DNA from: Streptomyces pactum
GTDB lineage: Bacteria; Actinomycetota; Actinomycetes; Streptomycetales; Streptomycetaceae
Direction: 5' to 3'
Assembly (NCBI RefSeq): GCF_016031615.1
Contig: NZ_JACYXC010000001.1
Coordinates: 1,860,001-1,924,000, forward strand
Length of the DNA stretch: 64,000 nucleotides
Shown one piece after another: positions 47,589-55,957 of this stretch (positions are counted from its first letter, which is position 1; each line of letters starts with the position of its first letter). Under the pieces are notes generated by a model. That model was not told where the DNA came from. It searched no databases and saw only the letters and a list, made by a program, of their open reading frames with translations. The translations under genes and the position numbers were made by a program.

Positions 47589-48080
47589 TCAGGTTTCCCG
47601 CGACGCCCGGCGGCGGGCGTCGGCGTAGACGTCGATCTTGTAGTCGAGGACTTCGAGGGTGCTGTTCAGTTCGGCGATGCGGCGCCGCACCTCCTCACGG
47701 TGCGCGGTCAGCAGTTCCTCGCGCGCCGGGTAGGTGGCCGGGCCCTCCCGCACCAGCTCGGCGTAGCGGACCATGTCCGCGACCGGCATCCCGGTCAGCC
47801 GCAACTTGCCGACCAGGGCCAGCCAGTCCAGGTCGCGGTTGGTGAAGCGGCGCTGCCCGATGTGGTCGCGGTCCACGTGCGGCATCAGCCCGATGCGCTC
47901 GTACCAGCGCAGGGTGTGGGCCGACAGCCCGGTGAACGCGGCGACCTCGCTGATGGTGTAGCGGTCCTGGCCGGTGGGCCGGGGGTGCGCGTCCGGCGTC
48001 AGGCACAGGCTCAGCGGTACCGGCCTGTCCCCCGTCCCGGCCGGGGCCTGCGCCGGGCTCTCGGTCTCGATGACGGTCAT
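47589..48080 (-). CDS. MerR family regulator
   Basis: A 163-residue MerR-type activator. The winged helix starts at RYTISEVAAFTGLSAHTLRW, followed by YERIGLMPHVDRDHIGQRRF and the dimerising helix ELNSTLEVLDYKIDVYADAR. It belongs to the AdhR/NmlR-like group without a metal-site Cys cluster, often linked to aldehydes. The following gene is an aldo/keto reductase 13 bp away. A MerR-type promoter with a 19-bp spacer and internal dyad lies upstream. Confidence 0.93.
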   Translation of the reverse strand: MTVIETESPAQAPAGTGDRPVPLSLCLTPDAHPRPTGQDRYTISEVAAFTGLSAHTLRWYERIGLMPHVDRDHIGQRRFTNRDLDWLALVGKLRLTGMPVADMVRYAELVREGPATYPAREELLTAHREEVRRRIAELNSTLEVLDYKIDVYADARRRASRET

Positions 48081-48141
48081 GACCGCTCCCCCTTGTCGTT
48101 CGCGGGTCCGAAGGTCTGCTCCCTCATGACCTGATCAACGC

Positions 48142-48168
48142 TAGAGAGTTGGAGCGCACTCCAGGCAA
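48142..48168 (-). promoter_or_regulatory. MerR-type promoter with 19-bp spacer and dyad
   Basis: On the minus strand TTGCCT (-35) and TAGCGT (-10) are 19 bp apart. The spacer holds a dyad CTGGAG-TGCG-CTCCAA (48149-48164). Long spacers with a central dyad are the hallmark of MerR-activated promoters. It lies about 65 bp upstream of the MerR start. Confidence 0.65.
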
Positions 48169-48212
48169 GCGCGGATCCGGGGCCCGGGGCGGCACGCGTT
48201 AGGCTCGGGCCC

Positions 48213-49025
48213 ATGGAGAGCCTGCGGATGATCGACGACTGGCCGGTGGAGAACGCGGCGGCGGCCGTGGTGCGCGCCGACGGAACCCTCGCCGGGGCGC
48301 ACGGTGCCACCGCCCGCCGGTTCCCGCTCGCCTCGGTGACCAAGCCGCTCGCGGCGTACGCGGTGCTGGTCGCCGTCGAGGAGGGGGCCGTGGAGCTGGA
48401 CGAGCCGGCCGGGCCGGACGGCTCGACCGTCCGCCACCTGCTCGCCCACACCTCCGGGCTCGCCTTCGACGAGCGCCGGGTGATGGCCGCCCCGGGGACC
48501 CGGCGGATCTACTCCAACGCCGGCTTCGAGGTGCTCGGCGAGCACCTCACCCGGGCGACCGGCATCCCCTTCGCCGACTACCTGCGGGAGGCGGTGCTGG
48601 AACCGCTGGGCATGGCCGCCACCGAGCTGGCCGGGTCGCCCGCGAAGGACGGGGTGTCCACCGTCGACGACCTGGTGCGCTTCGCGGCGGAGCTCCAGGC
48701 GCCGCGGCTGCTGGCGGCCCAGACCGTCACGGCGGCGGTCTCGGTGGCGTTCCCCGGCCTCAACGGCGTGCTGCCCGGCTACGGCAACCAGAAGCCGAAC
48801 GACTGGGGGCTGGGCTTCGAGATCCGCGGCACCAAGTCGCCGCACTGGACCGGGGCCTCCTCCTCGCCGCGCACCTACGGGCACTTCGGCCAGTCCGGCA
48901 CGTTCCTGTGGGTCGATCCGGGGGCGGGCGCCGCGTGTGTGGCGCTGGCCGACCGGGCCTTCGGGGAGTGGGCGGTGGAGGTCTGGCCGAAGCTGACCGA
49001 GGCGGTCCTGGCCGAACTGGGCTGA
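48213..49025 (+). CDS. cytoplasmic beta-lactamase-fold serine hydrolase
   Basis: A 270-residue class C-like serine hydrolase. The SxxK motif is SVTK (Ser41, Lys44), the tyrosine motif YSNAG, and the KTG-box equivalent is HFGQSG near residue 230. There is no signal peptide or membrane helix, so it is probably cytoplasmic, unlike most penicillin-binding relatives. An esterase or D-aminopeptidase role is more likely than beta-lactam hydrolysis. It is divergent from the MerR-AKR pair with a 132-bp spacer. Confidence 0.9.
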   Translation: MESLRMIDDWPVENAAAAVVRADGTLAGAHGATARRFPLASVTKPLAAYAVLVAVEEGAVELDEPAGPDGSTVRHLLAHTSGLAFDERRVMAAPGTRRIYSNAGFEVLGEHLTRATGIPFADYLREAVLEPLGMAATELAGSPAKDGVSTVDDLVRFAAELQAPRLLAAQTVTAAVSVAFPGLNGVLPGYGNQKPNDWGLGFEIRGTKSPHWTGASSSPRTYGHFGQSGTFLWVDPGAGAACVALADRAFGEWAVEVWPKLTEAVLAELG

Positions 49026-49221
49026 CCGGGCGGCCCCGAGCGAACCGGGCCGGCCGCAGGGATCCCGGCGGATCCGGGCGTCCGGCGCGTACCCGCCGGA
49101 CGCTTCGACGGGCCGGCGCCCGCGCGCCCGGCCCGTCGGACGTCCGGCGTGCCGTGCGGCCCTCTCCCGGACGGGCGGCCGTATCCCACCACCGCCCCGC
49201 CGTGCGCCCCGTTCCCGCCGC

Positions 49222-49887
49222 TCAGCCCAGGACGGGTTCCGGGCCCATCTCCCAGACCAGGTACTCCGCCGCGTCCCGGGCCAGGGCGGTCACGCCGGCC
49301 GGGTCGGTGAGGCGGGCCGCGTCACCGGGGCCGAGCAGCTCGCCGGCGACCTCCACCGTGCCGTGCACCACGTGCAGGTAGACCCGGGGCGCCGCCGGCA
49401 GCGCGGTGCCCGTGCCGGCCGCCGCGTGGTGCGTGTGGAGCACCGCGTCGGCCCCCGGCAGCCGGTAGGAGGCGGTGGCGGGCAGCCCGCGCACCACCTC
49501 GTAGCCGGGCTCGGAGCCGTACCCCGAGGGGGTCAGCCACATCTGCACGAACCGCAGCGGCACCGAGCCGGTGTTGCGCTCGGCGTGCCGCACCCCGCGC
49601 CCGGCGGTCAGCCGCTGGAGGTCGCCGGGGCGGACCCGGGTGCGGTGGCCGGTGGAGTCCTCGTGGGTGAGTTCGCCCTCCACCACCCACGTGACGATCT
49701 CCACATCGCGGTGCGGGTGCTCGTCGAATCCGGCGCCCGGGGCCAGCCGCTCCTCGTTGCACGCCACCAGGGGTCCGAACCGTACGTTGTCCGGGTCGTA
49801 GAAGCCGGAGAAGGAGAAGGCGTGGCGGGTGTCCACACCCGCTCCGTCGCCGCCCCGGAAGCGCTCACCAGCGCGTTGCACCCACAT
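49222..49887 (-). CDS. pirin family protein
   Basis: A 221-residue bicupin. The N-terminal Pirin domain begins WVQRAGERFRGGDGAGVDTR with FSFSGFYDPDN. The metal site has HPHRD (DEHPHRDVEIVTWVV) and RGVRHAERN, with His/His/His/Glu-type ligands in order. The second cupin follows from about residue 130 (YLHVVHGTVEVAGELL). Bacterial pirins are quercetinases or redox-responsive partners of metabolic enzymes. The ATG at 49887 follows an in-frame GTG (49890) that could equally start translation. It is divergent from fasR with a 75-bp spacer. Confidence 0.92.
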   Translation of the reverse strand: MWVQRAGERFRGGDGAGVDTRHAFSFSGFYDPDNVRFGPLVACNEERLAPGAGFDEHPHRDVEIVTWVVEGELTHEDSTGHRTRVRPGDLQRLTAGRGVRHAERNTGSVPLRFVQMWLTPSGYGSEPGYEVVRGLPATASYRLPGADAVLHTHHAAAGTGTALPAAPRVYLHVVHGTVEVAGELLGPGDAARLTDPAGVTALARDAAEYLVWEMGPEPVLG

Positions 49888-49962
49888 CACGGGGCCCACG
49901 GTAGTACCCGCCGGGCCGGGCCCCCACACGGGCACGGGTCGCGATGAGGCAGGCTTGTCCTC

Positions 49963-51147
49963 GTGCCTGAACCCGCGTCCCACCCCGCCCACCCGCACGC
50001 CGCGACCCTGCGCCGCCTGGAGAAGTCCTCCGGGAAACTGGCCGCCAGCGCCATCGCCCGGATGGACGAGCAGCTTCCGTGGTACCGCGCCATGCCCCCC
50101 GAGAACCGGTCCTGGATCGGACTGGTGGCGCAGGCGGGCATCGCCGCCTTCACCGAGTGGTTCCGGCACCCGGAGGCGCCGCAGGCGATCAGCACCGATG
50201 TCTTCGGCACCGCCCCGCGCGAGCTGACCCGGGCCATCACGCTCCGCCAGACGGTGGAGATGGTGCGCACCACGATCGAGGTCATGGAGTCGGCGATCGA
50301 CGACGTGGCGGCGCCCGGCGACGAGTCGGTGCTCCGCGAGGCGCTGCTGGTCTACGCCCGGGAGATCGCCTTCGCCACCGCCCAGGTGTACGCGCAGGCG
50401 GCGGAGGCGCGCGGCGCCTGGGACGCCCGGCTGGAGTCGCTGGTGGTGAACGCCGTGCTCTCCGGGGAGGCCGACGAGGGCGCGCTGTCCCGGGCCGCGG
50501 CGCTGGGCTGGAACTCCCCGGAGCACGTGGTGGTGGTGCTGGGCACCGCGCCGGACGGCGACAACGAGCTGACCGTGGAGGCGATCCGGCGGGCCTCCCG
50601 GTACGCCAAGCTCCAGGTGCTCACCGGGGTGCTGGGCAACCGGCTGGTGGTGATCGCGGGCGGCTCGGACAACCCGCTGCAGACCGCGAAGGCACTGATC
50701 GGGCCGTTCGCCGCCGGGCCGGTGGTGGCCGGGCCGGTGGTCCCCGACCTGCTGGCGGCCACCCGTTCCGCGCAGGCCGCAGCGGCCGGTCTGCGGGCCT
50801 GTGCGGCGTGGCCCGACGCCCCCCGGCCGGTGCTGGCGGATGATCTCCTTCCGGAGCGTGCGATGGCGGGAGACCCTTCCGCACGCGAGCAGTTGGTGGA
50901 GGAGATCTACAGACCCTTGGAGGAGGCCGGCTCCGCACTACTGGAAACGCTCAGCGTCTACCTGGAGCAGGCAAGCAGCCTGGAGGGTGCCGCCCGGATG
51001 CTTTTCGTTCACCCGAACACCGTGCGCTACCGGCTGAGACGTGTGACGGACGTCACCGGATGGTCACCCTCCGACGTCAGGTCGGCGTTCACTCTGCGTA
51101 TCGCTCTGATCCTCGGTCGGCTGACCGCGGCGGAGGCTCAGAGCTAG
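49963..51147 (+). CDS. fasR: FasR, PucR-type activator of fatty-acid synthesis genes
   Basis: A 394-residue regulator with a PucR-type C-terminal HTH: EGAARMLFVHPNTVRYRLRR followed by WSPSDVRSAFTLRIALILGR. The N-terminal and central helical parts (LITLRQTVEM, VEMVRTTIEVMESAIDDV, NAVLSGEADEGALSRAAALG) form a sensory domain. In Streptomyces coelicolor the orthologous SCO2386 (FasR) directly activates the fabD operon and controls fatty-acid supply. The position immediately before fabD, 89 bp away, supports the same role. Start GTG at 49963. Confidence 0.95.
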   Translation: MPEPASHPAHPHAATLRRLEKSSGKLAASAIARMDEQLPWYRAMPPENRSWIGLVAQAGIAAFTEWFRHPEAPQAISTDVFGTAPRELTRAITLRQTVEMVRTTIEVMESAIDDVAAPGDESVLREALLVYAREIAFATAQVYAQAAEARGAWDARLESLVVNAVLSGEADEGALSRAAALGWNSPEHVVVVLGTAPDGDNELTVEAIRRASRYAKLQVLTGVLGNRLVVIAGGSDNPLQTAKALIGPFAAGPVVAGPVVPDLLAATRSAQAAAAGLRACAAWPDAPRPVLADDLLPERAMAGDPSAREQLVEEIYRPLEEAGSALLETLSVYLEQASSLEGAARMLFVHPNTVRYRLRRVTDVTGWSPSDVRSAFTLRIALILGRLTAAEAQS

Positions 51148-51151
51148 ACAT

Positions 51152-51168
51152 TTGTCGGACCCCAACAA
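51152..51168. promoter_or_regulatory. candidate FasR-binding dyad upstream of fabD
   Basis: TTGTCGGACCCCAACAA has 4-bp inverted ends TTGT/ACAA separated by 9 bp. It lies 69-85 bp upstream of the fabD GTG in the only fasR-fabD spacer, where FasR should bind. The dyad is short, so this is a suggestion. Confidence 0.35.
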
Positions 51169-51236
51169 TTCCCTTCGCGGTTCTTGGTCCCTGTCCCCAC
51201 GGGCGGGGCGGACCCCCCACAAGAGAGAGTGTGAAG

Positions 51237-52190
51237 GTGCTCGTACTCGTCGCTCCCGGCCAAGGTGCCCAGAAGCCCGGCTTCCTGTCCCCCTGGCTCG
51301 AACTCCCCGGTGTGGAAGACCGCCTTCGCGCGTGGTCGGACGCCATCGACCTCGATCTGATCCACTACGGCACGGACGCCGACGAGGAGCAGATCCGCGA
51401 CACCGCCGTCGCCCAGCCGCTGCTGGTGGCGGCCGGCCTGGTGTCCGCGCAGGCGCTCTTCGGGGACGGGCTCGCCGGCGGTTTCGACGTGGTGGCCGGC
51501 CACAGCGTCGGTGAGCTGACCGCCGCCGCGGCGTCCGGGGCGCTGACCCCGGAGGCCGCGCTGGAGCTGGTCCGCAGGCGCGGCCTGGCGATGGCCGAGG
51601 CGGCCGCGGTCACCGAGACCGGCATGGCCGCGCTGCTCGGCGGCGAGCAGGAGGACGTCCTGCCGCACCTGGAGAAGCTGGGGCTGACCCCGGCCAACGT
51701 CAACGGCGCCGGGCAGATCGTGGCCGCGGGCACCGCCGAACAGCTGGCCGCGCTCGCCGAGGACAAGCCCGAGGGCACCCGGCGGGTGGTACCGCTGAAG
51801 GTGGCGGGCGCGTTCCACACCCACCACATGGCACCGGCCGTTTCCGCGCTGGAGGCCGCGGCCAAGGGTGTCGAGGTGGCCGCCCCGCGGGTGCCGTTCG
51901 TCTCCAACCGGGACGGCGAGGTCGTCCGGGACGGTGACGACCTGGTCCGGCGCCTGGTGAACCAGGTGTCCAGCCCGGTCCGCTGGGACCTGTGCATGGA
52001 GCGGTTCGAGGCCCTGGGGGTGACCGCGCTGCTGGAGCTGGTGCCGGGCGGCACGCTGACCGGCATCGCCAAGCGCGCCCTGCCGGACGTCGCCCGCCTG
52101 GCGCTGAAGACCCCGGACGATCTGGACGCCGCCCGCGCGCTGGTCGCCGAGCACGCCGTAACGCCCGCCGCCGTGTCCCCGGCCGAATAG
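51237..52190 (+). CDS. fabD: malonyl-CoA:ACP transacylase (FabD)
   Basis: A 317-residue acyltransferase that moves malonyl from CoA to the acyl carrier protein. LVLVAPGQGAQKPGF opens the fold. The nucleophile Ser is in AGHSVGEL (Ser90 from this start), the catalytic His in AGAFHTHHMAPA, and the Arg in the 117-120 region (ELVRRRGLAMAEAAAV). Length matches Streptomyces coelicolor FabD. The GTG at 51237 is preferred over GTG 51231 because AGAGAG is then 7 nt away. It begins the fabD-fabH-acpP-fabF operon and follows fasR. Confidence 0.97.
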   Translation: MLVLVAPGQGAQKPGFLSPWLELPGVEDRLRAWSDAIDLDLIHYGTDADEEQIRDTAVAQPLLVAAGLVSAQALFGDGLAGGFDVVAGHSVGELTAAAASGALTPEAALELVRRRGLAMAEAAAVTETGMAALLGGEQEDVLPHLEKLGLTPANVNGAGQIVAAGTAEQLAALAEDKPEGTRRVVPLKVAGAFHTHHMAPAVSALEAAAKGVEVAAPRVPFVSNRDGEVVRDGDDLVRRLVNQVSSPVRWDLCMERFEALGVTALLELVPGGTLTGIAKRALPDVARLALKTPDDLDAARALVAEHAVTPAAVSPAE

Positions 52191-52203
52191 GAGCGAGCAG
52201 AGC

Positions 52204-53214
52204 ATGACCTCGAAGATCAAGCCCAGCAAGGGCTCCCCGTACGCCCGTATCCTCGGCGTCGGCGGCTACCGGCCCACCCGGGTGGTGCCGAACGAGGAGA
52301 TCCTGCGGTACATCGACTCCTCCGACGAGTGGATCCGGTCCCGCTCCGGCATCGCCACCCGGCACTTCGCCGGGCCGGACGAGACGGTGGCCGCGATGTC
52401 CGTCGAGGCGGGCGGGAAGGCCATCGCCGGCGCCGGGCTGCTGCCCGAGCAGATCGGCGCGGTGATCGTCTCGACCGTGTCGCACTTCAAGCAGACCCCG
52501 GCCATCGCCACCCGGATCGCCCACGAGCTGGGCACCGGCAAGCCGGCCGCGTTCGACATCTCCGCGGGCTGTGCCGGCTTCGGTTACGGCCTCACCCTGG
52601 CCAAGGGCCTGGTGGTGGAGGGCAGCGCGGAGTACGTGCTGGTCATCGGGGTGGAGCGGCTGTCGGACCTGACGGACCGGGAGGACCGGGCCACCGCCTT
52701 CCTCTTCGGCGACGGGGCCGGCGCGGTCGTCGTCGGCCCGTCCGCCGAGCCGGCCATCGGCCCCACGGTCTGGGGCTCGGAGGGTGACAAGTCCGACACC
52801 ATCACGCAGACGCTGCCGTGGGACGTGTACCGGGACGCCACCGCCGCCGAGGTGCGGTACCCGGCCATCCACCAGGAGGGCCAGGCGGTGTTCCGCTGGG
52901 CCGTCTTCGAGATGGCCAAGGTCGCCCAGAAGGCGCTGGACGAGGCCGGGGTGAGCGCCGAGGACCTCGACGTGTTCATCCCCCACCAGGCCAACATGCG
53001 GATCATCGACTCGATGATCAAGACCCTCAAGCTGCCGGAGCACGTCACGGTCGCCCGTGACGTGGAGACCACCGGCAACACCTCGGCAGCCTCCATTCCG
53101 CTCGCCATGGAGCGGCTGTTGGCGACCGGGCAGGCGAAGAGCGGGGACACCGCGCTCGTCATCGGCTTCGGGGCGGGTCTCGTGTACGCAGCGACGGTCG
53201 TTACCCTCCCCTAG
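52204..53214 (+). CDS. fabH: 3-oxoacyl-ACP synthase III (FabH)
   Basis: A 336-residue thiolase-fold enzyme that condenses an acyl-CoA primer with malonyl-ACP to start fatty-acid chains, in streptomycetes often with branched primers. The triad is Cys123 (SAGCAGFGYG), His in IPHQANMRII and Asn in TTGNTSAAS. SDEWIRSRSGIATRHFA and FGDGAGAVVV are typical. It lies 13 nt after fabD, with GGAGCGAGCAG upstream of the ATG. Confidence 0.98.
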   Translation: MTSKIKPSKGSPYARILGVGGYRPTRVVPNEEILRYIDSSDEWIRSRSGIATRHFAGPDETVAAMSVEAGGKAIAGAGLLPEQIGAVIVSTVSHFKQTPAIATRIAHELGTGKPAAFDISAGCAGFGYGLTLAKGLVVEGSAEYVLVIGVERLSDLTDREDRATAFLFGDGAGAVVVGPSAEPAIGPTVWGSEGDKSDTITQTLPWDVYRDATAAEVRYPAIHQEGQAVFRWAVFEMAKVAQKALDEAGVSAEDLDVFIPHQANMRIIDSMIKTLKLPEHVTVARDVETTGNTSAASIPLAMERLLATGQAKSGDTALVIGFGAGLVYAATVVTLP

Positions 53215-53318
53215 GCAAGATCCTCCCCCGGCGCAGGCCGGAAGGTTCTTTCCACGCAGCCCGGCACAGCCCGGACGCTGCGTACTCCACCGCAACACAC
53301 CAATGAAGGAGCGCCGCA

Positions 53319-53570
53319 ATGGCCGCCACGCAGGAAGAGATCGTCGCGGGTCTCGCGGAGATCGTCAACGAGATCGCCGGCATCCCGGTCGAGGACGTCG
53401 AGCGGGACAAGTCCTTCACCGACGACCTGGACGTGGACTCGCTGTCCATGGTCGAGGTGGTCGTCGCCGCCGAGGAGCGTTTCGGCGTGAAGATCCCGGA
53501 CGACGACGTCAAGAACCTCAAGACCGTCGGCGACGCGACCGACTACATCCTCAAGCACCAGGAATCCTGA
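53319..53570 (+). CDS. acpP: acyl carrier protein
   Basis: An 83-residue acyl carrier protein of type II fatty-acid synthesis. The phosphopantetheine attachment Ser41 is in DLDVDSLSMVEVVV. It has four-helix ACP layout with acidic helix II and closes with TVGDATDYILKHQES. AAGGAG precedes the ATG. The gap from fabH is about 100 bp, and fabF follows 78 bp later. Confidence 0.98.
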   Translation: MAATQEEIVAGLAEIVNEIAGIPVEDVERDKSFTDDLDVDSLSMVEVVVAAEERFGVKIPDDDVKNLKTVGDATDYILKHQES

Positions 53571-53648
53571 CCCGAGCGCCTGTCGCCACCCGCAAGCGGT
53601 GGCGGGCACCGCACCCTCGCACCGTCTAGACGCGGAGTAAGTATTCCG

Positions 53649-54914
53649 ATGAACTCGACCAACCGCACCGTGGTCGTCACCGGTATCGGCGCAACCACAC
53701 CGCTGGGTGGCGACAGCGCATCGACCTGGCAGGCCCTGCTCGCCGGCGAGTCCGGCATCTCGCCCCTCACCCAGGAGTGGGCGGCCGAGCTGCCGGTCCG
53801 TATCGCCGCGCAGATCGCCGTCGAACCGGGGGAGATCATCCCCCGGCCGCAGGCCCGCAAGCTGGACCGCTCGGCGCAGTTCGCGCTGATCGCGGCCCGG
53901 GAGGCGTGGGCCGACGCCGGCTTCACCGGCAAGGCCGGGGTGGACTCCTCGGTCGACCCGGACCGGCTGGGCGCCGTGATCGCCTCCGGTATCGGCGGCG
54001 TCACCACCCTGCTCGACCAGTACGACGTGCTGCGCGAGAAGGGTGTCCGAAAGGTTTCTCCGCACACCGTTCCGATGCTGATGCCCAACAGCCCGGCGGC
54101 CAACGTCAGCCTGGAGGTGGGAGCCCGGGCCGGTGTGCACACCCCGGTCAGCGCCTGCGCCTCGGGCGCCGAGGCCATCGGCTACGCCATCGAGATGATC
54201 CGCACCGGCCGCGCCGACGTGGTCGTCGCCGGTGGCACCGAGGCGGCGGTGCACCCGCTGCCGATCGCCGCGTTCGGCAACATGATGGCGATGTCGAAGA
54301 ACAACGACGACCCGCAGGGCGCGTCGCGTCCGTTCGACACCGCCCGCAACGGCTTCGTGCTCGGCGAGGGTTCCGGCGTGATCGTGCTGGAGTCCGAGGA
54401 GCACGCCCGGCAGCGCGGCGCGCGGATCTACGCGGAGGCCGTCGGCCAGGGCGTGTCGGCCGACGCGCACCACATCACCCAGCCGGAGCCGTCCGGCAAC
54501 GGGATCGCGCACGCGCTGCAGAACCTGGTGGCCGGCACCGACCTGAAGGCGTCCGAGATCGCGCACGTCAACGCGCACGCGACCTCGACCCCGCAGGGCG
54601 ACGTGGCGGAGATCAAGGCGCTGCGCAAGGTGTTCGGCGACGACGTGGACCACATGGCGGTCTCCGCCACCAAGTCGATGACCGGTCACCTGCTCGGCGG
54701 CGCGGGCGGTGTGGAGACCGTGGCGACGGTGCTCGCCCTGTACCACCGGACGGCCCCGCCCACGATCAACATCGAGGAGCTGGACCCGGAGGCGGAGGCG
54801 GACATCGTGCGCGACAAGCCCCGGGAGCTGCCGCAGGAGGGCACCATCGCGGCCCTCAACAACTCGTTCGGTTTCGGCGGGCACAACGTGGTGCTGGCCT
54901 TCCGCACCGTCTGA
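53649..54914 (+). CDS. fabF: 3-oxoacyl-ACP synthase II (FabF)
   Basis: A 421-residue KAS II enzyme that extends acyl-ACP with malonyl-ACP. Catalytic Cys170 is in SACASGAEAIGYAI, and the two His are in HVNAHATSTPQGD and SMTGHLLGGAGGVE. GEGSGVIVLESEEHA and NNSFGFGGHNVVLAF close the thiolase fold. Length and motifs match Streptomyces FabF. It is the last gene of the operon and is followed by a strong terminator. Confidence 0.98.
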   Translation: MNSTNRTVVVTGIGATTPLGGDSASTWQALLAGESGISPLTQEWAAELPVRIAAQIAVEPGEIIPRPQARKLDRSAQFALIAAREAWADAGFTGKAGVDSSVDPDRLGAVIASGIGGVTTLLDQYDVLREKGVRKVSPHTVPMLMPNSPAANVSLEVGARAGVHTPVSACASGAEAIGYAIEMIRTGRADVVVAGGTEAAVHPLPIAAFGNMMAMSKNNDDPQGASRPFDTARNGFVLGEGSGVIVLESEEHARQRGARIYAEAVGQGVSADAHHITQPEPSGNGIAHALQNLVAGTDLKASEIAHVNAHATSTPQGDVAEIKALRKVFGDDVDHMAVSATKSMTGHLLGGAGGVETVATVLALYHRTAPPTINIEELDPEAEADIVRDKPRELPQEGTIAALNNSFGFGGHNVVLAFRTV

Positions 54915-54990
54915 CCCACCGGTTCCGGGGCGCTCCCCGGCCGGCGCGCCGACCGGGGACGCACACCCGCCCCGGCCCGACGCACAGCAC

Positions 54991-55026
54991 GACGCCCGCC
55001 CGGTCCTCCGTGACCGGGCGGGCGTC
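54991..55026 (+). terminator. terminator of the fab operon
   Basis: Perfect 15-bp arms (54991-55005 and 55012-55026) with a 6-nt loop, 77 bp after fabF. Confidence 0.85.
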
Positions 55027-55139
55027 GGCGTGCCGGGAGCACCACGGGCACGGGTGCGCCGGTGATACGGGGAGCGCCGGGGGGCCGGGGGCGGTGGCGA
55101 CGTCCGGTGGCTGATGGCCGGTGGCCGGTGGCCGGACCG

Positions 55140-55634
55140 TCAGACGACCTGGTGCAGCCAGCGGACCGGGGCGCCCTCACCCGCGTAGCGGAACGGCTCC
55201 AGCTCGTCGTCCCAGGGCTTGCCGAGCAGCTTGGCCACCTCCGCCTCCAGCTCCGTCTCACCGCGGGCGGACCGCGCCAGGGCGGCGCGCAGCCGGTCCT
55301 CGGGGATGAGGATGTCGCCGTGCATCCCGGTGACGGCGTGGAAGATGCCGAGGTCCGGGGTGGCGCTGTAGCGCTCGCCCTCGGCGGTGGCGCACGGCTC
55401 GGCCGTCACCTCGAAGCGCAGCAGATGCCAGCCGCGCAGCGCGGAGGCGAGCTTGGACGCCGTGCCCACCTGGCCCTGCCAGGAGAATTCGGCCCGCCAG
55501 GTGCCCGGAGCGGCGGGCTGTTTGATCCAGTCGAGGGTGACGCGCACGCCGAGGACGCCCGCGATGGCCCATTCGACATGGGGGCACAGCGCGCGCGGGG
55601 CGGAGTGCACGTACAGAACTCCACGTGTCGTCAC
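55140..55634 (-). CDS. DUF3145 family protein
   Basis: A 164-residue protein of the actinobacterial DUF3145 family, beginning VTTRGVLYVHSAPRALCPHV. The middle contains WRAEFSWQGQVGTASKLASA and the end GERYSATPDLGIFHAVTGMH and ELEPFRYAGEGAPVRWLHQV. It has no known function. GTG at 55634 with GGAGG at 5 nt is the family start, so the longer frame up to 55727 is discarded. It converges with the fab operon and shares a 323-bp divergent region with the SGNH lipoprotein gene. Confidence 0.95.
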   Translation of the reverse strand: MTTRGVLYVHSAPRALCPHVEWAIAGVLGVRVTLDWIKQPAAPGTWRAEFSWQGQVGTASKLASALRGWHLLRFEVTAEPCATAEGERYSATPDLGIFHAVTGMHGDILIPEDRLRAALARSARGETELEAEVAKLLGKPWDDELEPFRYAGEGAPVRWLHQVV

Positions 55635-55957
55635 CGGGACCTCCAGTGCGGTTCGAGGTTCGCCTTCCCCAGCGGCCTCGTCTCCGTACCGGTCGCGTCC
55701 GGGACAGCAAGAGACATTCTGCCCCAATGATCACTCCTGCACCAGCTCCGAGGTTACATGAAGTAAACACCATCGAGCTTAATTCTGTACAAAAGGGACA
55801 GGATGTGACGCGGTGTGATGCTCCGCTCCCGGTGCGCGCCGTCCGTCGGGTCGGAGCCCAACTAGCACGGGAAAAAGCTACCGCGCCGCACGGACACCGG
55901 AGTGACGTACCGTCGGTCCTGGAGAGATATCACCCATCAGTCGGAGGGGGAACAGCC
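55635..55957. other. 323-bp divergent promoter region
   Basis: An unusually AT-rich stretch (55740-55800, with GTTACATGAAGTAAAC and TAATTCTGTACAAAAGG) sits between DUF3145 and the SGNH gene. It probably carries both promoters. No dyad strong enough to name is seen. Confidence 0.5.

Noticed and set aside
49963..54914. Type II polyketide synthase cluster
   Set aside because: The gene set FabD-FabH-AcpP-FabF with FasR is the primary fatty-acid operon. There is no chain-length factor, cyclase or aromatase.
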